Assembly (NCBI GenBank): GCA_022578965.1
Contig: MU400851.1
Span: forward strand, 1-31,835
DNA length: 31,835 bases
From: Xylaria sp. FL1777
Taxonomy: Eukaryota > Ascomycota > Sordariomycetes > Xylariales > Xylariaceae
Direction of reading: 5' to 3'
A program made the position numbers and the translations under genes. The notes below the pieces were generated by a model. That model saw only the letters and a program-made list of their open reading frames with translations, was not told the DNA's origin and did no database searches. This document shows positions 20,330-30,710 of this stretch, one piece after another; position 1 is the stretch's first letter, and the number at the start of each line of letters is the position of its first letter.

Positions 20330-20578
20330 TAGGCCTTGCCTTGGAACCCTGCAAAACATACTTTTTTTGTTCTTTTATACAATAAACAGCTCAAATAACA
20401 CGCATTGCTTTTTGACCTTTCGGAACCCATTTTCCGTTTTTCTATACACAAACAGCTCAAATAATATACGTTGCTTTTTAACTCTTCCTAACCCATCTTT
20501 TATTGCGGCTAAAAGCTCTCTCCCATCACGAATACAAAGCGTGTCCTCTTTTTTCCAGTCGAATTCAATACATAGAAC
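20330..20578 (-). pseudogene. Fossil repeat protein with 22-residue repeats
   Basis: About 80 minus-strand codons from 20578 to 20335 contain only one stop. The reading starts VLCIEFDWKKEDTLCIRDG, then RELLAAIKDGLGRVKKQRIL, FELFVYRKTENGFRKVKKQC, VLFELFIV, a TAA and KNKKSMFCRVPRQG. The pair LGRVKKQRILFELFV and FRKVKKQCVLFELFI is a 22-residue repeat matching a 66-bp DNA repeat (AACAGCTCAAATAA at 20385 and 20451). It has a balanced charged and hydrophobic composition typical of a real protein. I do not recognise the family. Confidence 0.5.
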
Positions 20579-20599
20579 GGAAAAAAAACCCTAAAAAAG

Positions 20600-22300
20600 C
20601 AACAAGAAACAATCAAATACAGGACATACTATAGCTTAAAAGCTTTCGGGTAAAAAAAAAGTAAAAAAAAGTTCAGTTTACTGCTATAACTAAAAGAAAG
20701 TTAGCTTTGCTTTACTATTCGGACATGTAGTTAAAAAGAAAAAAAAAAACAATCGGGCTTACAAAACAGCTTATAGCGTATAATTCCTCCAAAAAGAAGA
20801 GCTCCTAAATAGAAATAGCGTACATATACAGGAATGCGTCAAAAAACAGGTGCGCGTATGCAGTTATAGTTTATAACTGTATTCTCTGCTAGCATCAATA
20901 AAAAAGTACAACGCGGATAAAAAGCAAAACGCACGCTTGCCACAAGCACTGCTAGTTGCATATAAATCGAAAAAAAAGCTAGATTCCCCTGTTATAATCT
21001 TTAGTTAGTTAAATAGTAGAACAATTCAAGGTTAGCGCTATAGTGCAGTATTAGGACTTCTTTTATGCAGGAGAAAGGCAAAGGTACAAAGGTAGTAGTT
21101 GTTTCGCAAACTTCCTCGCTTTAAAATCCATCGTTAAAGCACACATACCTCGTAGTTTTAGTGCATCAAAAAAACACAAGAGACAAAATAATAAAAAAAG
21201 AATAACAAAAAAATATACACCAAAAAAGGAAAAGAAAAGAATAAACGAAAATAAAATAAAATAAAAAAACAAAGCATAACTATGCTATAACCACAACAAG
21301 TTCAAAGGCAAAAAAAGAAAAAAAGCTAGAAGTATTTTATTACTTACGTACATAAGTTACCAAAAGTGCTACATGCACTAAAAATCACATGCTTACTTAA
21401 ATATACTAATAGATCTATTGTTATAAGTAATACAAAAAAGCAATTACTTTTTCTTTTAGAAATAAATATAGATTAACCTTTTGTGCTTATGCTTGCTTCT
21501 GTAAAGAATTTTGCAAGCGCAAAGAAACTACAGAGAAGGTTTCTGCCGTTGCGTTCTACATGTTGTAGTTTCGTTTAAAAGCTTCTTTTACACTTCGGTC
21601 ACATCTAGAAAAACATTTCGTAGCAGTATTCTACGCAAAAAGTCCTCTTAACATAGTTAAATTTCTATTTCCTCTCTATCTTATATCCTTTTTATCTTAC
21701 ACATTTCCTCCATTTCACACATCTCTTTTATTTTACATCCTCTCCATCTACTATCTTTTCTATTAATCTATCTACCTATTATATTCCTTATTCCTTTTTA
21801 TCTTTAGGTATTTTGATTTCTTATTTTTTTTCTTTTTTATTTCCTTTCTTTTCTCTTTTTTTATTATATTCTTCGTTTATTTTAATATAGTTCCTACAAT
21901 TCTAACTTCTATACAGATTTTAAAACATAATCAAAAGTAACAACAATAAAGCCAACGTTGCAGCTTTCTTTGCCTAAGAAGAAATCTACTAGAACTTGCG
22001 CCCCTAACTCTTTCCAAGTGCTAATACTTTTCTTGCTAAAATTCTACAATAATAGTAACTGTTCCCGTAGAAAACTAGCCGCTTAGCAACGTCTTTTCTC
22101 CTATGTAAAAAAGCAAACACTTTTTTTACTAGTGTTATAATAGCTAACCTAGTATATATAAAAACTTTCTGTTTCCATCGAATCTTCCGCTTAGCTCTAC
22201 AAAAGATGCCGAAAAAGCAGGTAACCAGCAGGTAGCTTATTTTTTAAGCGGTTCTATATAGCATAATGTTAATCTGTTACGCACAAGAGCCAAATGTTTA
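20600..22300. other. Unassigned segment with pyrimidine-rich part and a TATA/ATG pair
   Basis: No gene recognised. The 69-codon minus frame at 21063-21272 begins hydrophobic and ends TMDFKARKFAKQLLPLYLC, without motifs. 21660-21900 is a T-rich pyrimidine tract with TCTTTTTATCTT-like repetition. At 22153 a TATATATAAAAAC motif precedes an ATG at 22206 (MPKKQVTSR then TAG) by about 50 bp, possibly the leader of another dead element. Confidence 0.3.
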
Positions 22301-23045
22301 AAACTTAAATACAGCTCGATTAGCTACAGCTCGATTAGCTGCAGCAAACAACTATATAAAGTCTTACATTAGCCTCTAGATAGTAGCTCTAACTATTAGC
22401 GCTATAAATAATAAAACAGCAAAGGGGTACAAAACTTTAATGCGGCTTAATTAGCTGCAGCTTGATTAGCTATAGCAAACAACTATAGGAGGTCTTGCAC
22501 TAGCTTTCTAAAGATAGCTCTAGCTACTAAGGCCATAAATAATAAAACAGCAAAATCTCTACTTAGCGATTTTTTTAAAAGGCAACCCAAATAAGATAAA
22601 ATATACTCAGCAGTAAGCTTTATTTGTTCTAAAATAAAAAAGCACTAGCTTCTAGATAGTAGCCCCAATTACAAGTGCGATAAATGACAAAACAGCAAAA
22701 TCCCTACTTGGCGATTTTTTTAAGAGGTAACCCAAATAAAATAGAACATACTTAGCAATAAGCTTTATTTGTTCTAAGACAAAAGAGCACTAGCTTTTAA
22801 ATAATAGCTTTAACTACTAGCGCTATAAATAATAAAACAGCAAAGGGTGTTTAAGACTTAAATGCAGCTCGATCAGCTATAGCAAACAATTATATAAAGT
22901 CTTGCACTAGCTTCTAGATAGTAGCCCTAACTATTAGTGCAATGAATAATAAAACGGCAAAATCCCTACTTAGCGATTCTTTTAAAAGGCAACCTAAATA
23001 AAATAAAACATACTTAGCAGTAAGCTTTATTTGTTCCAAAATAAA
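22300..23045. repeat. Complex interspersed tandem repeat (two unit types)
   Basis: Type A carries GCACTAGCTTCTAGATAGTA, CTATTAGCGCTATAAATAAT and AAAACAGCAAA, and occurs about five times, in some copies preceded by GCAGCTCGATTAGCTAYAGC. Type B (CTACTTAGCGATTTTTTTAA through AGCAGTAAGCTTTATTTGTT) starts at 22559, 22704 and 22966. The order is A A B A B A A B. Type A on its own and A-B pairs have therefore both been duplicated. Confidence 0.75.
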
Positions 23046-23059
23046 TAATATATTGATTA

Positions 23060-23380
23060 CTAAAGCTTTTTATAGTTTTGTTTTCAGAAGCAAAGATCTC
23101 TGCATTTTGGGCTACTAAAGAAGAGTTAAAAAAAACTAAGCAATTTTTCCAGTTTATGTCTTAAAGCTAAAATTATAGGCTGCTGCTAAAAAGTTAAAAA
23201 AAACTAAAGTCTTAGTTTTAAAGCTAAGATCTTGAGCTACTGCTAAAAAGTTAACAAAACTTGAGTAATCTTTCCAGTCTTAATTTTAAAGTTAAGATCT
23301 TGGGCTGCTGTTAAAAAGTTGCCAAAAACCGAAGTTTTAGTTAAAAAGCAAAGATCACTATATTTTTAAGTCGTATTTTG
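23060..23380. repeat. Degenerate ~50-70 bp repeat around AAGATCTTGGGCTGCTGCTA
   Basis: At least four copies of a motif like AAGCTAAGATCTTGGGCTGC followed by TGCTAAAAAGTTAA, several joined by CTAAGCAATCTTTCCAGT and TTTTAG. Related words recur further on (CAAAGATCTCTGCGTTTTAG at about 23463, AATCTTTCCAGTTTTAGA at about 23670), so the family extends into the next open frame. Confidence 0.6.
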
Positions 23381-25499
23381 GAAGCAGATATTTTTGCATT
23401 TTGGACTACTGCTAGAGAATAAAGAATACCCAAGAAATTTCTCCTGTTTCATTTTTAGAACCAAAGATCTCTGCGTTTTAGACCACAGCAAACCCGCTAA
23501 ACACCTTTTGCTATTTTTATACGCATCGTGCCGTAAAACACCAGAACTATACTACGCAGAACGGAAACTATTAGAAACGGTTTCGCATATTAAGAAAAAA
23601 AGCTATTCTGCCTTTACGAATCGGAAATCTTTTTCGGGCTGCTGCAAAAAACTAGACAAAAACCAAGCAATCTTTCCAGTTTTAGATTTTAAAACAAAAA
23701 ATGCTTTCGCTTCCAAGTCTAGTGCAATAATAGTTTTACTTAAAAGCTAGCCTTACAACATAAGCCGTAGCAGCAGAACCAACGTATTAACCAAAGTAGT
23801 TACGCTATACCTAACCTAGTTACCTTGCTGCTATTCTAGAAAGCTAGGTCTAACGCCCAACAAAAGAACATTACAAAATCCCAGAAAACCAACAACTAAC
23901 ATACAAACAGAAGCAATAGCGATAAAACCAGTAAGCCAACAGAAGCAAAGCAAAGTGATTCTATATGCTTCCTAATGCTTTTGCGCTGCTTTACGTTAGT
24001 ATTATGCTGTCTTACGCTAGTTTAAAAGCTTTTCTTGTTTATTCATAAGATTTCTTATATTCTAAAGGCAGTAAAAAATAGCAATCGGCTTTTTCTGCGG
24101 AAAAGTATATATAGAGTTTTCAAGTGTAGTAATTTGCTTTGTATAGCAACCTCCTGCCTTGCCTTAAGATTTCTTTAATGGGGTTTTTATACCTATAACA
24201 CATATAGTGTAAACAAGAATTACATAATGAAATAAAAGCTTAATAAAGTCAAAAGAAAAAAACCCTAGTAAAAGGAATCAATAAATAATATAAAAAATAT
24301 AAAACAAAAAATCGTATATTTTACTAATTATACATGCTAAGCATTTTATAAATACGTAGAAAAATAGCACAGTTAGTATAGCAACAACTATTAATATACT
24401 AATAGAAGCAGTTATAACATACAACAAAAGCAATTACGGCTAAGTAGCAACAGCAGCTAATAATCTAACGAAAAGAATTACAGCATTCCTAATGTGCTAA
24501 TAAAAGTAGGCATAATATATAGCGTGCTAACAAAAGCAAAATAGCTATATTTCATATAAAGAAACAAAAACCTTTCACTGGGTACAGATCTATAAAAAAA
24601 AGCTTGCTGCCTTCGGAAGCTACACTAACTACCGTAGCGCTTAAAACATTCTTCTTATAAAGCTAGGCTTAGTACCTCTATTACAACGAGCAATGCATTC
24701 TTGCATTTTCTTTAGCCGCTAAAAAAAAGCAGAACACCACAGCTAGCAACATAAACAATACGCAGGCTAACGCTTTTTCTGCTAAGGCTTCGTCTTCTTA
24801 GGCCTCTAGGCCCACTTTTTTCGTTCGGAAAAGCAAGGGCCTAAACACGCGCTAAGCAAACGTCAAAAAAAACAACATTACTAACCCCAAGCTTTCCGTT
24901 CTTAAGCAAACCCAAAGAACAGCAAGATATCACGTAAGAGTAAATACTAGCTTAGCAAAACCATATGCCAAATGCGCCTACATAAACTGCAATTGTTTCT
25001 TTAAGTATTTATATCCCTTCTAAAAAGTGCACCAGTAAACTTTTATAAAACTAAGCATAACAAAATAGTTAAAATAAAGAAGTATTACGTCCAAAATAAA
25101 TATAAAAAGCAGTAGCACGCTTACTGTATGCTATAAAGATCATAGTAAGTAAGAAAGCTATATATACTTTTAGCCACACACGTACGCTATATTGCTTTTA
25201 TAACTAATAGATCTTACTGCTGCAGTTTTTAATGCAACATAAATAAGATTAAACTTTATGTAGAAAATTTAATACCACATAAGTTACATTCTATAAACAA
25301 CAACATAGCATAAACCTTTCGGGTAAAAAACAAACAACACTACAAAGAACTCAAAAAGAAAAGCAATGCTACATAAAAAACTAACAGTTAGCAATAATGC
25401 TATATAAGCTACTTAAAGCAATATTACATAAGTTTTTAAAAAAACAAATATTACTAAAGTAATAACAATTTAGATTACCTTAGGTCATTTTTTTAGTAT
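23381..25499. other. Unassigned segment with one 118-codon open frame
   Basis: The longest open frame of the window, 23394-23750 (+), encodes 118 residues (MHFGLLLENKEYPRNFSCFI at its start) and includes words of the preceding DNA repeat, so it may be repeat-derived rather than a gene. 23960-24020 has a small duplication around GCTTTACGTTAGTATTATGC. On the minus strand, 24850-24560 has a Lys/Arg/Cys-rich reading (ALAFPNEKSGPRGLRRRSLS in one frame), with frame ambiguity. No family recognised. Confidence 0.3.
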
Positions 25500-28400
25500 G
25501 CTAAGTCCTTTTTAAAAACAATATTATCTTATATTAGTTTTTACATACTGAAAAATAAGCCAAAGTATAGTTACTGTATAGTTTTAGATATTTTATTTCT
25601 AGTAGCCCTTACTAGTTTTGCCTTAGTTCTAGGTTCTACTATAGCTACCTATAATCACTAGAATTATAGCTACTGTTTATTTTTAGCTCTATATTATCTA
25701 CAACGTCTATTTTGTTTCCCTTTTCGCTAGTTTTACTGCTGTTAGTTAGCTCTTCTACTAGCTTATGCTACATAGCTAGCTCCATGTCTAGCCCCTTGCA
25801 CAATACTACATATCTTGTAAAGATTTTCTCCGCTAACGTGCCTATCTAGTATAGCAACTTAAATGCCAGTACTAAGCTATTAGCTTTTGAATCTTTTAGT
25901 CCAAGCTGCGCCAGTAAATCAACGAGAAAAAATAGCAGTTCTGCAGCATTAAAAAATGTGCTAAAGCGGAATGCATGCAGTTAAAGGAACACAGTAAGTT
26001 GCTCAGTAGGTATATAAAAAGGCTGTTCGAAAAACATGCGTAAAGGACCTTTGCTGCAATAGTTAAATAAATACTAGAGCATAGCGTTAAAGCCAGAGTA
26101 AAAAGCATCACGTTTCTATTGCGTAAGTATTATAGCATGTTAATATATATTACAGCATGCTTATATAGCAGCATTATAAACCTAATTAAGCAATAGCAGC
26201 AAGTATGTTAACATAGTAGCTATTAAAGCTCTTTTAAATAAGTAACCTATATTGTTATATAATAGCCCTTTCTTTACTATGTTATAGCGCAACAGCCCTA
26301 GGCAGCTATACCTAAAACCAAAGAAATCTAACTACGTAGCAACACGCCTAAACAATTAAACATAAAAAAACTTAGTTTTCTCAAAGTTTAGCGTAACTAA
26401 AATATAAAAGCTAGCATACGTTTAATAATAGTTAAACCAGTCGTTAAAAAACAAGCATATAATATTTCTGCCAGTAAATATAGCAAGCTAAGCCTCTTAA
26501 ACTTCGTAATACTAAAAAGCAAAGCTTTTGCCTAACCAACTAGCACAGTTATCTAAAGCGCTAAGCATTAATGCCACATATATAGACTAGCTCCAGCGTT
26601 TATCCGTGTTATAGTTGCTAAAGTTATAAGTCTCCGTTTTTAGTCTTCGCTATTATGCAAAGGCAGAAAATAAAAGATTAGCGTTATTAAATGGCGCTGT
26701 TTTTTTTGCTCGAAGGCCCTCGACCTTAGTTTTGCCTAAAGCAGCAAGAACCCAAAAATAAATGCAGTAAACGTTAAGTAAGCTAAAGAATTAAAAGTAG
26801 CCTTACATATAGTTTGGCTAGCTTTCGTACAAAACATCGCATTATTCCCAGTAGAAAAGCTTAAGCTTCTTAAAATACAGCTCGTAAGCTTTAAAGAACT
26901 TCAGGTTATATGCGCAAGCAACCAACTGTAGTGCAAGCTTAAAAGTTTTGCTACGTAATAGCCGTGCTTTACAGTGTTCAGCAGAAATAGTAGCATAGTC
27001 GGCAATGTTTTAAAAGTTCTTTAGTAGCGTTGTTTTAAACCGCCTATTTATGTTGAGTATACTTTGCGTTACACTTTGCTAAGTTACTTTTAGTTAATTT
27101 TAACGCCTGAAGAAAAATAGGAAAAGCTACTTCGAAGCACAATTTGTAAGTCAGAAAATATGCCACTTAAATATGTTGTTTAGCACCTATAGCATGCCAT
27201 ACTTTTGCACTATGTTCTTTAAGCCGAGCTCCCGCAACAGCTTCTTTAACCCGTTAGCCATACAGCAATTCTAAGTAATATACTATAGCTATAGTACTTA
27301 AGAAAAAACACTGCTAATGCAAGTTTGCCTAAAAAAAGTAAGCAATACTTAGTTAGTAAGCACATATTCAGCACACTTAGTAGCAGTAAACTACTCTAGT
27401 AATGCATTACTATTAAGCAGTATAAATATTGCTAGCTTTTCGATAAGCTTAATAAAGCAAACAGCACAAGCAAGCAAAAAATCATTTAGCTAGCATGTTA
27501 AAACAAAGAAAAAAAAGTTATAAGTAGTAAAATCAGTTAGCAAAAACAAGCAAGTAGTTTGTTAAAAAAGCAGTTCACAAAAGTCCACAGCAGTTATAAT
27601 ATAGAACTAAAGCATATAATATTTACAGCATACACTATAGTAAAGCAGCATAAGGGCGTTAAACAAAGTAAATAACATATAATATAGCCGGCTTTTATAA
27701 AACTAAAAAGCGTTAAAAAAAAAAGAAAGATTAAGTAGCACTACTTCTTGCATTAATAAGTAAGCTTTGCTTTAGTAATATTGTTTTAATAAGTCCAGGC
27801 CAAAAAACAATAAGTTGAACTACAATAAATCAAAAAAATGAAATCTTTTTATAAGTGTTCACATATGCTGCTTATAAAAATTATATAACTTGACTTAGCA
27901 TAAAGCTACCTTTTTAACTTAGGGGCCAGCTAACATAGTTTTTACTATTTCTAGCCTTTCTACATCCTAAAACAAGTATTGCGAATAAAAAATTTAACGA
28001 TATCCTTAAAATAAGCCATCGCTATTATGCGCTTTCTTAGCTAAGCATGCTAACTTATAGAGCAAAGTACACAAAAGTATTGTATTGTTAGTTAAGTGAA
28101 AAGGTCTAATAATACAAAGCACGTTCTAAAAAGCAAAGTTAACCTACATGGCGTTAAGGTAAAAGTACTGCTAGTTTGCTGTTAAAAAATAGTTTATATA
28201 AAATTTCTGCAGAGCACCTTTTGCTAAGTAACTTATGGTTATATCTTTAATATTATGTTCCTGTAAAAAAAAGATAAAGCTAGCAAAATAGCCGGACAGA
28301 TGCTAGTTATATAAAGTTTCGAGGTAGTTCTAAAACAGTCCCGTATATTTGCACAAGATAGCATACTGCAACTAAGTATACCGAAAAAAGCTAAGGCCTT

Positions 28401-28680
28401 CCGCTAAAGCTTGCTAAATGCTTGCTTTTGCCTTAGCCTAGGCAAAACTAATGAGGTGCTAAGCAATAATCGCAAGTGAACAAAAGGCATACAAAGCAAG
28501 TAGCACACAGTTCTTTACGAACTGTTCTTATATTTCAAATAGCAAGTAAGTAGTCTAGTGTTCAAAAATCAAGAAAAAGTAAAAAAAAACAAAATAAACA
28601 GTATTATCAGGACTATATCCAAAGAAGTCAAGCTGCAGATTCCAGGTTTTATGGGGTTTTACCAAGTTAAAAATGCAGTG
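25500..28680 (-). pseudogene. Giant fossil reading frame (~1,060 codons) of unknown family
   Basis: A single minus-strand frame can be read without frameshift from about 28680 to 25501, through about 64 stops of which only two are TGA. Protein-like stretches recur along its length: HCIFNLVKPHKTWNLQLDFF near the start; FASFIFFLQEHNIKDITISY and LAKGALQKFYINYF (28275-28145); LLYKLACLAKKAHNSDGLF (about 28000); ISAEHCKARLLRSKTFKLAL (about 26910); ALGKTKVEGLRAKKTAPFNN (about 26640); RMFFEQPFYIPTEQLTVFL (26040-25984); HAFRFSTFFNAAELLFFLVD, LLAQLGLKDSKANSLVLAF (about 25977-25861); IGTLAEKIFTRYVVL; then an acidic tail. The many missing Gln residues are consistent with RIP on the coding strand. It is helical, Leu/Phe-rich, with no catalytic motif I can name. 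The start codon is not identifiable. It may be a large subtelomeric or transposon protein; I do not recognise it. Confidence 0.55.
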
Positions 28681-29163
28681 TAAATTTTAGGAAAAGGTAA
28701 ATTAAAAAGAAAGTAAATAATTTAAATTCAATGTTGCTAAAAAAAATGCAGCAAAAAAACAAAGCTAGATAACATAGCTATTAATGTTATATTAACAAAT
28801 AATACACATTTGTTAGTAGATATTATAACAAGAGGCCTCAGTAGACAAAAAAAAAAGCGTAGGCTTATTAGCATTAAAAAAAGTATGCTAAAAAGGAATC
28901 CGTAGCATTTTTAGCTTAGCACAAAATAAAAAAAGGTTAGTAAGATTATTTTGTTCTAAAGAATCAATATAAAAAGCCAGAAAGCCTTATATAAAATAAT
29001 TAGTTATATGTTTTAATGTATAGCTAGCTATATTTATTACTTCATCTATAGAAAGAAATTAGTATTGTAAATCCAAGAATAGAAATAAAAACTATAAAAA
29101 GAAGAAAAATAGCCTATAAAAGACTAATTATTTTAAAACTAAAAAAAACAAAAAAAGAAAAGC
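28681..29163. other. AT-rich sequence upstream of the giant fossil frame
   Basis: The minus frame stays readable in places (LAFYIDSLEQNNLTNLFLF at about 28980-28925) but no start codon or promoter is convincing. It could be the 5' part of the same gene or its upstream region. Confidence 0.3.
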
Positions 29164-29240
29164 CTTTAGGAAACGAAATATCCCAAGACCTAGAGTTTTT
29201 CTAAAAACTTTAGGTTCTAAGATATTTTGTTTCCTAAAAG
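29164..29240. repeat. Near-perfect 77-bp hairpin (inverted repeat)
   Basis: The left arm 29164-29200 (CTTTAGGAAACGAAATATCC and on) is the reverse complement of 29203-29240 (ending ATTTTGTTTCCTAAAAG), with a 2-nt loop, about five mismatches and one extra base. The mismatches look like transitions. It is not preceded by a gene ending here, so a terminator is unlikely; a foldback or MITE-like element, or a cruciform left by an inverted duplication, fits better. Confidence 0.75.
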
Positions 29241-29574
29241 CTGTTCTAAAAGTATAAACAGGCCAACAATACAAACAAAAATAAAAAAAAACAAAAAAAA
29301 CAAAAAATAAAGCATATTATAGTTGCATCAATAAAAGTAAAAGTGCAGAATTTGTTCCCGTGTGCAATAACGCGTATCGTTAGATAAAAAAGAAAACTGC
29401 TAGCCAAGCTAATCATAATAAACCAGTAGTAAAGAAAAAAAAGCAAAAGCAAAAAAACAATGCTCGCTAAAAACAGAGGCCTCGCTAGCAATAAAAACAA
29501 AGAGATTCTGCTATAACGAAGTAAAAAAAAAGTTAAGCAATAAAGCAACAAGCTTATTCAGAATACAGAGCGTA

Positions 29575-29856
29575 AAAAACAAAAGAAAAATCAAGAAGGA
29601 AGAAATAACTAGTTCTAAAGCGTCCAAAACGGTGCTATTACTTTTGTTGCTATTAAAAAGGCCTGGGTTACCAGAACTAGAAAAACTTCAGGATTAAAAA
29701 CAAGCAAAAAGAGCAAAAAAGAAAAAAAGTTCCAGTTCAAGCAGTTTAGAATCTGTAGCATCGCTATCGTCCAAATCCAGAAAAGCAAAGCTATCTATGT
29801 ATAGCAGTTCCAAAGATTGCTTAAACAAAGAAGTAAAAAGTAGCAATAGCACTTAA
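29575..29856 (+). pseudogene. Fossil Lys/Ser-rich C-terminal segment
   Basis: The plus strand reads KKEEITSSKASKTVLLLLLL, KRPGLPELEKLQD, one TAA, KQAKRAKKKKSSSSSSLESV, ASLSSKSRKAKLSMYSSSKD, CLNKEVKSSNST and a TAA at 29854-29856: about 90 codons with one internal stop. It is Lys-rich then Ser-rich, and looks like the disordered C-terminus of a transposase or nuclear protein. Further plus-strand Lys/Gln-rich stretches follow to about 30500 with more stops. Family not recognised. Confidence 0.4.
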
Positions 29857-30688
29857 AAATAAATAAAAAAAAGTTAAGTAGTTAAAAACAAAACGTTCGT
29901 AAGAAAAAAAAAAAAAAATAAGCAAAATTAGCTGCAAGTAAAATAACAGTAGTGCAGAAGCAAATTAAGAGTTAAAAGCAGTAAAGTAGAAGCATAAAAG
30001 TATACAAGTGCCGAAGTATTTCCATCAAAAAACAAGTTAAAAAAAAAAATATAAAATTAACTAGAAAGTTAAGCAGCTTTTTGTTCTAGTTTAACAATTC
30101 GTTGTGCCTAGGCCTTTTTGCGTTTCTGCTAATTACGTTTAGCAGCCAATAAAAGCATAGTAATTAAGCTACAAAAAAAACAGTAAGGCAAGCAGAAATA
30201 GCAACACAACAAATAAAAGCGCTAAAAAAAAGCAAGCAAGAATAACAACACAACGAGTAAAAGCGCTAAAGAAAAGCTAGAAAAGCGCTAAACAGGCACT
30301 AAACGAGCACTAAAAAATAAGCTCAATAATAGCGCGCGACTTAAGAAAAAACAAGCTACAACAAAAATGCAAATGCAATAAAAACAAAAAAAAAAAAAGA
30401 AAAAAAAAAAAGCAATAGTAACAAGCAATAAAATTTATAAACGAATTTTCATAATGTGCATTAAAAGGGTTATAGTATTGCAAGGAAGTCAATACGCAGA
30501 AGATTAAGTACATTAAGCAGCAAAAAAAAGATAATTAGCTCTAAATAAAGCAATGCAGAAGTACCGTTACGCTAAGCCAGCAGATTGCAAGGATAAAAGT
30601 ACGCAAAGCCAGCAAATAATTAGGCATAAAAGCTATTAGTAGAAAAATTAATAGAAATTTTCACTAAGTCAAACGTATAAACACGCTG
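29857..30688. other. A-rich segment with Lys/Gln-rich plus-strand fragments and a 44-bp duplication
   Basis: Plus-strand readings such as LAASKITVVQKQIKS and RLAANKSIVIKL appear between stops. A 44-bp unit (GCAAGCAGAAATAGCAACAC and on to GCGCTAAAAAAAA) is duplicated at 30188 and 30232. A run of A with few G at 30370-30415 causes Phe-rich minus-strand open frames (30310-30513) that are not genes. Confidence 0.35.
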
Positions 30689-30701
30689 CTAACCCTAACC
30701 C
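30689..30701 (+). repeat. Interstitial telomeric repeat
   Basis: CTAACCCTAACCC, two full units on the same strand and in the same orientation as the terminal repeat at position 1. It sits at the junction between moderately mutated DNA and the extremely AT-rich block that follows. Confidence 0.8.
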
Positions 30702-30710
30702 AAGGAACGG

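Noticed and set aside
23394..23750. 118-codon open frame, the longest in the window, as a real gene
   Set aside because: It contains words of the adjacent DNA repeat family and has no recognisable motif; length alone is not enough.
25896..26111. 71-codon minus-strand open frame inside the giant fossil
   Set aside because: It is the neighbouring frame of the fossil; the fossil's own frame here has a far more balanced composition.
29246..30513. Phe/Leu-rich minus-strand open frames near the inner end
   Set aside because: They are complements of A-rich plus-strand sequence that reads as Lys/Gln/Ser-rich relics.
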